From: Nematostella vectensis
Taxonomy: Eukaryota > Cnidaria > Anthozoa > Actiniaria > Edwardsiidae
Assembly: GCF_932526225.1 (NCBI RefSeq)
Contig: NC_064040.1
Location: 11,074,856-11,138,855 of the forward strand
Length of the DNA: 64,000 nucleotides
Direction of reading: 5' to 3'
The first letter of the stretch is position 1; every line of letters begins with the position of its first letter. Below the pieces are notes generated by a model. The model was not told the origin of the DNA. It ran no database searches and saw only the letters and a list, made by a program, of their open reading frames with translations. The translations under genes were made by a program, and so were the position numbers. Below, one piece after another: positions 56,344 to 64,000 of this stretch.

Positions 56344-58887
56344 CTACTTGCACATGGCTGGACGAGGAAAAGAAGCTCCAAGGAACACATCTTGTATCTC
56401 GGACGGTAACATCGCAAGCCACTGCCAGATAAGCTTGTGGTCCCACCCAAGCTTGTACCTTACACAGGGGAAACATGATGTCACCGCATGTTCCATCGCA
56501 CCTACAACTTCTTCAGTGTTACTAGATGCAAACCAGCCCATGAAATCAATTGCCTCTTGACCTGTGAGAATTATTTCATGACATAGAACCACTTATTACA
56601 CTCTGGGTGGAACAGGAGATGTGATGTAGGGGTGGGTGGTAGGGTGGTGTCGGTAACTTGTGTGGCTAATCTAGGCCTATGGTTATCAATCCCACAAGGG
56701 TGTTTATATACACATAACCCTGATATAAACAGACAGGGGTGATTGTTGGCACAATCAATTTTAACCCTAAGGGATGGCACAATTTTTACCCCTAAGAAAT
56801 AGCAAATTGGGTGTGCTTAAAGGAATTTTATACCCTATAAGAGATAACAATATTGAAAAAAATCCATCAACACCACCTAAGGGATGGCAGTTGGTTGAAA
56901 TTTTATAAACTAAAAGATGGGACGATCACCCCCGTCTACTTTTCTGGAGAGCTCCCCCCCGTGGTACATAACTCTAAACAGACCAGGGAGTGCTCATCCA
57001 TATATTTAAAGGGCAGTAAAGACCTTTTTCTGCAAGCCTAATATTGTAACACACAATTTGAACATTCTTGCTAATTTTTTCTTACTGATTTGATTAAAGT
57101 TTTTTTTGTTAATTTTGTTATTTGATTCTATGAAAACATGAAAAATCTAAATCTTGATCAAGACCCCGAGGGACTAACTATTTGACATTAATGGGACAGC
57201 AATGAAAATAGAAAATAAAAATCTAGAGAGATATCTCTTGAAAAAGGAAATTGAACAAGCAATCCTTTGGCTAAAAGGAATAAATAGAACAAGCTAACTG
57301 GCCGTGAACAAAATCTGTTATCTTCTTATCAAATGATCAGTTATTATTAGCCTTTGGACCTTGAATACCTTTGAGATAGAAGTCTTCTCCATATTCATCT
57401 TTCACCCTCTGATCAAGCCCATTCCATAATCCCTCTAACTGACGTTTCTGATTATGTGCATCTGTCAAGTTTGTCTTGAAAAACCCAGGGTCAATAATGT
57501 GAACAGAGACCCCAAATGGGCGCATCTCAATACGTAGGGCATCTGAGAATGATTGGACGGCATACTTGGATGCTGAGTAGGCACTCAATCCTTAAAAAAA
57601 GAGTACAATGAATAAGGTTATGCTAGCCATATGTCAATATTCAATTCATTTGTTATCGGGCATGGCCAGGCTTGAGAGGCTTTTAAAAGGGGAATAAAAC
57701 ACACAATTGCCTAAACCTAACAAGAAATGTCACTGATTCTTACCCTGAAACAGAAGTCGCCATTAAAAGGCTTGGATCTAGGTAAAGTGTGACCCATTGA
57801 AAGAGGTAGGGGGGGGGGGTAAGTTTTGAACTTCACCCCTCTTGGAAAAAAGCAGGCCTGTAGCCAAGAACACACTTTCCAGTTGAGTGTTGGGTTCTTC
57901 TGGCTATGGGCCTGGCCAGTGAAATATGGACACTTAACATTACTTAATGGTGGTCATATTTTTTTCAGCCTGGTAGTACTCAACTTAACCTCCCTCCCCT
58001 CCCCAAAGGGCATGAACAGCCTACCTGGGCCAGGGAGTTTCCCAGCACAACTAGCAACATTCACTATTCTTCCACAAGACTTCTTCAAGAGAGGAAGAAA
58101 TGCCTTGGTAACATTTAACAAGCCCCAGACATTAACATCAAACACACGTTGCATTTGCTGCACAGTAATCCAGTCGAAAGGACCACCAGATCCGATACCA
58201 GCATTGTTTACAATGGCCCATAAGACTGCAATAAAAATTGGAATGAAACAATATTAACAGGATGAGACAATAGAATGCCTATTTGTTACCATAATTAGGG
58301 AGTGTTCATTAAATACCCGGAGGGAGGAGAGAAGATTTTGGGGAGGTAGGGGGCTCTGAAATTAATTAACCACTTAAAGGGAGGGGGCAGGGCAAAAAAA
58401 AATGGGCCATATTAGGAAGATGATATACAGATACGTAGCTGTGTCATTTTTCATTGAAGTTTCATCAAATATTATACTCATATGACATCTATGACTGCAA
58501 CACCGCCCTTGGCAAATTCTGGGTACACGCATAACACATACCACTTCCTGATGACGAAGCCATTTCTTGGGTGATCAGACACAATGTCTTCTCTATATCA
58601 ACTTGTTTAGTGACATCTAGTCTTATAGTAGTAAGTCTTGCAGAGCAACATTGTTGAAGATTTTTTTCTCCGCCCTCAGACAAACAGCCAGCAAACACCC
58701 GCAGACCAAGTTTGTCCAGCCGCTTAGCTAGCTGGTGTCCAAATCCAGTGTCACACCCAGTTATGAGGACCCATTTGTAGGCGAGGCCTGAGACAGGGGT
58801 GGAACCCCTGAGACGACGCCACAGAAGAATCGTGATAATGACTAAGACAATGCAGAGGAGAATTGCACTTGTTTCCATGGTAACCAT
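56344..58887 (-). CDS. Membrane-anchored short-chain dehydrogenase (RDH/HSD17B6-like)
   Basis: Four coding exons in transcript order: 58887-58542, 58225-58025, 57590-57369, 56561-56344; phases agree and total 328 residues, typical of the SDR9C group (retinol, hydroxysteroid and 3-hydroxybutyrate dehydrogenases). A hydrophobic anchor covers residues 7-22. The cofactor motif TGCDTGFG is at 43-50, NNAG at 122-125, and the catalytic Ser/Tyr/Lys at about S174 (NVAS), Y187 and K191 (YSASK). The C-terminal exon encodes VVGAMEHAVTSCFPCVRYKL, the usual C-terminal subdomain. The enzyme would oxidise or reduce a lipid alcohol such as a retinoid or steroid with NAD(P) at the ER membrane; the substrate cannot be decided here. 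ATG 58887 is the first in frame; METSAI at codon 4 is an alternative start. Confidence 0.88.
57855..57912. repeat. 58-bp inverted repeat of the GTAGCCAG family
   Basis: GGCCTGTAGCCA at 57855-57866 and TGGCTATGGGCC at 57901-57912 are inverted copies with one mismatch. AAGAAC/GTTCTT continues the pairing. It is related to the termini at 2137-2304. In SDR intron 2. Confidence 0.55.
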
Positions 58888-59660
58888 GCTATGGACTTTA
58901 GAAAAAGCGTATGACTGTTAAAAATGGACTGACTATGATGGTTCTAGGGGATCTGAATACCATCTGTAAACAATTTTAAAAAAGATCGAAAGTTCATATC
59001 TTTGATATGCATGCCATTTTGCTCCCCCTTAGCCGGTTTTGCTGTCAACATTATCACCTCAGTAGGAAACCCAGCTCTTATTTTGGCTATATGAGTAAAC
59101 AATAATTAGGGAACATTTTTAGCACTCGCGTGGTCCTGATAAAGCTTAGAAACATTCTAAATGTCATGCTCAACTCGAGATGTCAACTAAATCAAGGCGA
59201 TAGTTCAAGCAGAACTAAAGTTGATTTCTATCCGTCCGTGTCCCGTAATTTATTATGCACCAGCCCCTCGGTATGCACATTTTCCTGGATAATCAAATAA
59301 TAACCTCGAATCCAAAGCGCTTATTCGGGAGTACATGCAAAGAACAGAAAGAAATCCATAGAACTTACGAGATTGCTTGAGTTTCCGCCGTCCCGAAAGT
59401 GAGCGCAAGGAACGCCTGACGGTTATTGCTCTTTCCAGTGTCCTACAAACAATAGATTTATCGGTTCTTTTCTTTGGAAGGAGCTTCCAAAGTTTTTAAC
59501 TATGCATTTGTTGTTGTTTTTTTCTATGGACGTCGTGTCACCTTTTATAGGAACGTAAAAAAGTATCCATTATTGTTGACTTTGTTACTCTTACTAACTA
59601 TTCTGAGTATCCTGGCGATTTCCGGGGAAAAACAGACTTTTTAGCCCTTTTTCATTCGCA

Positions 59661-60107
59661 GTGTCTACTTGCACGGCTTCCGGTAAAGCACTAAAAAAAA
59701 CTAGCTGCACGGCTGTCTCCTATTTTCTCGATTTTTAGCCTAAATAACAAGTTTCTGGCTTTGAAACACTTCCACGATTTTTTAGAATTCCACGCTTCGT
59801 TTATTATGCGCCGAGCATTCGCATGTCGGCTTTTGCAAATTTTTTAAGCTCGAAGCCATCGCTTGACGGTTCTAAATAACAGTTGGAGGTTTTTAAAGTC
59901 AGAACTTTTCATTTTGGCCTATAATGGCGAAAAGAAAAAGAGAGGGCATCTAGTTTTTTTTTCCCCGTGCACGGCTGTTATATAGCGAAAACGGCGTGTC
60001 GAACTCCACGCTTCGTTCATACCGTGCCAAGCATTTGCGGGCCGCTCGTTTCATAGCTTTTCAGGCTAAAAATAATCGCTTGCCTGTTCTAAATAATCGT
60101 ACACACT
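59661..60107. repeat. Dispersed repeat, three copies (one inverted)
   Basis: 59661-59778 is an inverted near-identical copy of 1204-1322. It is followed directly by a diverged copy in direct orientation (about 59,785-59,985) and a truncated direct copy (about 60,010-60,107), each starting CCACGCTTCGTT. The first two form a foldback structure. The 34-bp minisatellite starts at the truncation point of the third. Confidence 0.78.
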
Positions 60108-60587
60108 AGGTGATGTGCGCAGTGCTCGTCAGGTACACACTAGGTGATGTGCGCAGTGCTCGTCATGTACACACAAGGTGATGTGCGCAGTGCTCGTCAT
60201 GTACACACTAGGTGATGTGCGCAGTGCTCGTCATGTACACACTAGGTGATGTGCGTAGTGCTCGTCATTTACACACTAGGTGATGTGCGCAGTGCTCGTC
60301 ATGTACAAACTAGGTGATGTGCGCAGTGCTCGTCATGTACAAACTAGGTGATGTGCGCAGTGCTCGTCATGTACACAGCTCGTCATGTACACACTAGGTG
60401 ATGTGCGCAGTGCTCGTCATGTACAAACTAGGTGATGTGCGCAGTGCTCGTCATGTACAAACTAGGTGATGTGCGCAGTGCTCGTCATGTACACACTAGG
60501 TGATGTGCGCAGTGCTCGTCATGTACACACTAGGTGATGTGCGCAGTGCTCGTCATGTACACACTAGGTGATGTGCGCAGTGCTCTC
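60108..60587 (+). repeat. 34-bp minisatellite C
   Basis: About fourteen copies of TACACACTAGGTGATGTGC plus GCAGTGCTCGTCATG, 34 bp each, highly uniform, with one partial unit near 60,375. Variation is limited to single bases (ACAAACTAGG, GCGTAG). Confidence 0.95.
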
Positions 60588-61433
60588 ATATTAACTCCTC
60601 ACACCTTTGATAGGATAGATGCCTGCAATGGAAGAAGGATGAGGATTGGAAAAGGGGGAACCTTTCTCTAACACAGCGTGCATACACTTTAAAAACAAAA
60701 GGGAATAAGTTTTAAAACCTTTTTTATTTACGTTCCCTTACCCATTTACAACTTTATCTGAAGATATAAATTTTATCCATCTGCCGCTATAGGGTGTGCA
60801 TAGTAAGCCTTCTTACACATCAACAACCAAGCCAGTACCATGGAGTGGGTGAGGGATTTTATGCACAGCAAAGCCTCAAATATCTCCCAGTTATTCACAG
60901 TATAAGCCACAGCTGAATCCACGATTGCTTGAGACAAGGGAGTTCCCTTGTTAACTCAAGCTCGTTTGAAGCTCTAGGACAATGGCACTTATCTCCCAGA
61001 GTAAAATCTTGTTATGTCAGAATTAAAAAAAAAATAACAGAAGTTTACAGAAAAAAAAGTGAACTAAATAATCAAAATCATTTTCATATGCAAATAAACC
61101 AGAAAAGTAAATTTTGGAGCGATTTCTCGTCCAGTCAATAAATAAAAAAGTGAGCAATGTAATTTACAGGAGCAAACTCTGAATAAAATGAAAAATTGTA
61201 CAATTCAGAAGCTTTACACTTTGTTCAGTTTACAACTTGCTATAAACAAAAGCAACATAAAGGAGAATTTTCCCTCTCTTTAAACTTACAATTTATCCAC
61301 CAATAAAAATATCTGGACTAGACAAAGGACTTGTAAATAACAAATAAGCAGAACAGTGGCAGTGTAGCCCTGCACACTTGAATCTTATTTTTCATATTCA
61401 GAGAAGCTCTTTTTGCTCTGCATCTGTAATTAC

Positions 61434-63322
61434 TTAGTCATTCTTTTTGTCTGAAGCTTGTGAGGTTCCCTCAACAACCTGCTGTTGCTGGGTTCCCTGT
61501 GCAGCATCTTCCACAGGAGCCCCACCATTAGCAAGATCTTCCCCAGTCAGGCCAAATTCGTTGACCCGCTTGTGATCAACCTTATAAATCCAGCGTTGGT
61601 AGAGGTAAATGAAGAATACAATATCTGCCAAGAAAAATAAATGGAATAAAAACATATTTAACTATTGTACGTCACAAAAATAATTTATCAGGTGTGAATG
61701 TAACTAGCATTGCCGTAATATAGCTTGCTAGTGGCAATTATTTGAACTAAAGATTAAAGACAAAAGTTGGTGTAGATTTATGACTCTTTTCAGAATAATT
61801 CTCTTTTCTCTTTCTTTACTCTTTTCAGAAAACACACAATATTCTTAATAAACCACTCCATTGATATTAATTATTTTATGTTTTGTTAATAGCCATACCA
61901 CCTATCTTAACACCTACCACTGAATACTTCTCTACAAGCCAGTTCCATGATAAATACACAATATTCCACATTTTTTAATCAAAACTGCTTTTGATCTGCC
62001 AGCGGTTTATTTATTAACATGGAGGGGTTCTTTGCTTTCCTTATATTTAGAAAACATTATTTTGCAAACAAACCTGGTTTTCTAGTAACACCAGGAAAAC
62101 AAAACCTCAGTTATAAAATACTTCAAGCTCTGCATGATTTAGCTATTCAGAGGGGTTGCCAGGATTTTTAACAGGAGGGGGCCCAAAAGGCCATTTCAAG
62201 GCATTTTCTTCTATATTTTAGTTAATGTCTCATACATTTACTGTATTTTTGGCTGCTAAAAGAGGAGGGCTGGGGCCCCTAGGCCACCCCTCTGCCCACA
62301 CCCCTGCTATTAGCATTGAGGTACTAACCATCTCTAAAACAGCCTATGCGATACATCATGGGCATCTTAATGACAAAAGCAAACAAGTCATCAATAAAGG
62401 TGTTTAGAGCCTTGTACGTCATCATCCTCCAGGGGAGATGAGCTACCGACTTGAGCTTGTAGTTGATGAACAGCTGGGGAGTCATGGTGATGAACCCTGT
62501 CAAAATAAGGGCAAGATGAATTTAACTTTTCTACATTTTGTAGAAGGACATGGAGTGGTGAGAGAAGGAAAAGAGTGACATACCACCAGTTTCACAAGCT
62601 ACAGTAACAATGAGGTGAGTAAGAATTCAAACCAGTTTTAATTTTGTAATGCTACACACACTGAGTTTGTCCCTGAAATCCTTTCGACAGTTAATATGAT
62701 TTCTGGTGTGACATAAAAATTGGAAACTACACTGAGTTATTGTGAGATCCAGAGGATAACAGGAGGTATATTTCATGGATCACATACATATAAATAAAAA
62801 TTTAAAGCTTTTACAAATCATCAAAATAAGTCAAATAAAGGCCATGAATGTTTTTATTGGAATGTGCTTTTCCAAAAAAGGGTTGGGAAACAATTAACAT
62901 CAGTCAACCATCGATCTCATCAAAACCAACCAAGCTGTTTGCCAAATCACTTTTAAATTGTATCAACTCAAAATATCTTTTAAAATGTCTTTTACAAGTC
63001 TCCTCATGATTCTTATAAATGACATACACAATATACACTTTTAGGACTCAATGACTTGGAAGAAGTTACAGAAGTTTGTGTTTTAAGACAATACCTCGGT
63101 ATGCCCTTGTGGGAAGGGGGCATTGATTTACCATTAGCTATTTCGAAAAGGCAGAGCATGGAATTTCCCTAAAAAGGTATACTCACCAAATGTGAGAAGA
63201 AATCCATAAAGCATGCTAAGCACCCAGGAATACCAACCCTTGTGCTCAACATAGAACAAGGAATAGATGCAGTAGCACACAAGTAATGGGAATAACGCCC
63301 ACGATAAGTACTTGAAAGCCAT
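61434..63322 (-). CDS. CLPTM1: CLPTM1 (cleft lip and palate transmembrane protein 1), 3' part
   Basis: Three exons in transcript order: 63322-63187, 62496-62329, 61624-61434, phases agreeing; earlier exons lie beyond the right edge. The encoded C-terminus reads MAFKYLSWALFPLLVCYCIY, then HKGWYSWVLSMLYGFLLTFG joined to FITMTPQLFINYKLKSVAHL, LNTFIDDLFAFVIKMPMMYR, IVFFIYLYQRWIYKVD and RVNEFGLTGED, near-identical to vertebrate CLPTM1. It includes the last membrane helices and a short Gln/Glu-rich tail ending KKND. CLPTM1 is a multipass ER/Golgi protein; vertebrate CLPTM1 retains GABA-A receptors in the ER and its paralogue CLPTM1L is a GlcN-PI scramblase. The stretch 63,323-64,000 shows no further exon, so the upstream intron exceeds 670 bp. 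Confidence 0.93.
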
Positions 63323-64000
63323 CTGTAGGGGAGAAAAATGTGTTAACCTAACAAAAACAAGATCAGAAATGCTTGGAATTCCTCAAGATTGCTCCATTGG
63401 CTAAATGTTTTTGTCTGCCTGATTAATGTGACTTAAAAAGATCCAGAATTGTATTCAAGCAGTGGATCAGAGGGTACAGAAACAAGTTTTAAACTTTGTT
63501 TTTTATTTTATACTTTGTTTGTTATATTTTAAATGATTTTTATTTTCAGAAAGGGAGCTGGACACCACCCAATCCATCCCTGTATCTGTCTTTGCTGCTT
63601 GTCCATAATTGTCTATCAGGTCTGTTACGTGCCCCAAAATACTATCAAAAAAACTAGGGGACACTGCCACACCCCTACTGGGGGGACACAGGGCCCCATA
63701 GCCCTTATAGACGTTATAGCCCTGTTTGTCACTGTATTTCTGATAGTACAGTACACTGCATTTCTGCTTGACTCAATCTTACAGTGACACTTTTCAGTGC
63801 CGCCCCCCCCCCCCCCCTTCCCTTTAACAACCCCCAGGATTCTACTCGGACTCATAAAAAAAATCATAGGCTCCCCAGAGGGCCCAATTTTTCGAAGCTC
63901 CCTTATTGGTGGTTAAAAATTTTAGGAGCCCCTGCCCAATATCTTCCCTCTGTACCCTTCCCTCCCCCTCAGGGTATTTAATGTTGCAGTTGTACATATC
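63323..64000. other. CLPTM1 intron with decayed repeats
   Basis: Non-coding. It contains a C-homopolymer run near 63,803-63,818 and a phrase (CACACCCCTACTGG) shared with the repeat near 13,722-13,735. Short open frames show no protein motifs. Confidence 0.55.

Larger units (their letters stand above)
58888..61433. other. Intergenic region between SDR and CLPTM1
   Basis: No protein-coding gene seen. The first part should contain the SDR promoter and 5' untranslated sequence. It also holds dispersed repeats (59,661-60,107) and the third 34-bp minisatellite. From about 60,600 to 61,433 the sequence is AT-rich and probably includes the CLPTM1 3' untranslated region; TTTATT near 60,723 could be its signal. 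Confidence 0.45.

Overview
The window is nuclear DNA of an intron-rich invertebrate animal. The main evidence is split genes with GT-AG introns, metazoan gene families (NOVA, methionine synthase, VIPAS39, SAYSD1, CLPTM1), AT-rich introns, and many small inverted-repeat elements and minisatellites. A cnidarian, perhaps a sea anemone, would fit, but that is inference: no marker in the window settles the species.

Layout, left to right. Positions 1-1,110 are a GC-rich block unlike the rest. It holds two short leftward reading frames (one cut by the window edge, one cysteine-rich), a 62-bp tandem repeat, a perfect 30-bp palindrome and clustered short repeats, and looks like the end of a mobile element. 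5,261-11,103 (+) is a two-exon NOVA-type KH RNA-binding protein with a long 3' untranslated region. 14,727-15,128 (-) is intronless SAYSD1. It shares a ~500-bp divergent promoter with MTR, cobalamin-dependent methionine synthase, at 15,633-40,687 (+). I could chain 36 MTR exons into one 1269-codon frame with all signature motifs. 40,999-54,887 (-) is VIPAS39 (SPE-39), convergent with MTR and with poly(A) signals about 125 bp apart. 56,344-58,887 (-) is a four-exon short-chain dehydrogenase of the retinol/17-beta-hydroxysteroid type. 61,434-63,322 (-) is the 3' end of CLPTM1, which continues past the right edge.

The genes are an ordinary housekeeping set and do not form a common pathway: splicing regulation (NOVA), one-carbon metabolism (MTR), ER membrane biology (SAYSD1, CLPTM1), endolysosomal sorting (VIPAS39) and steroid/retinoid redox (SDR).

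The unusual part is the non-coding DNA. MTR introns carry about 9 kb of minisatellites: a 19-bp array, a 42-bp array and two ~3.5-4 kb arrays that both have 34-bp units. A third 34-bp-unit array lies at 60.1-60.6 kb. One MTR array runs into a 3' splice site. Another has a 171-bp higher-order period. Several non-autonomous inverted-repeat elements with visible target duplications are present, including a nested pair inside VIPAS39 and one that sits exactly at the stop codon of the SDR gene. I saw no CRISPR array, rRNA gene or functional tRNA gene, and no convincing new multi-gene system.
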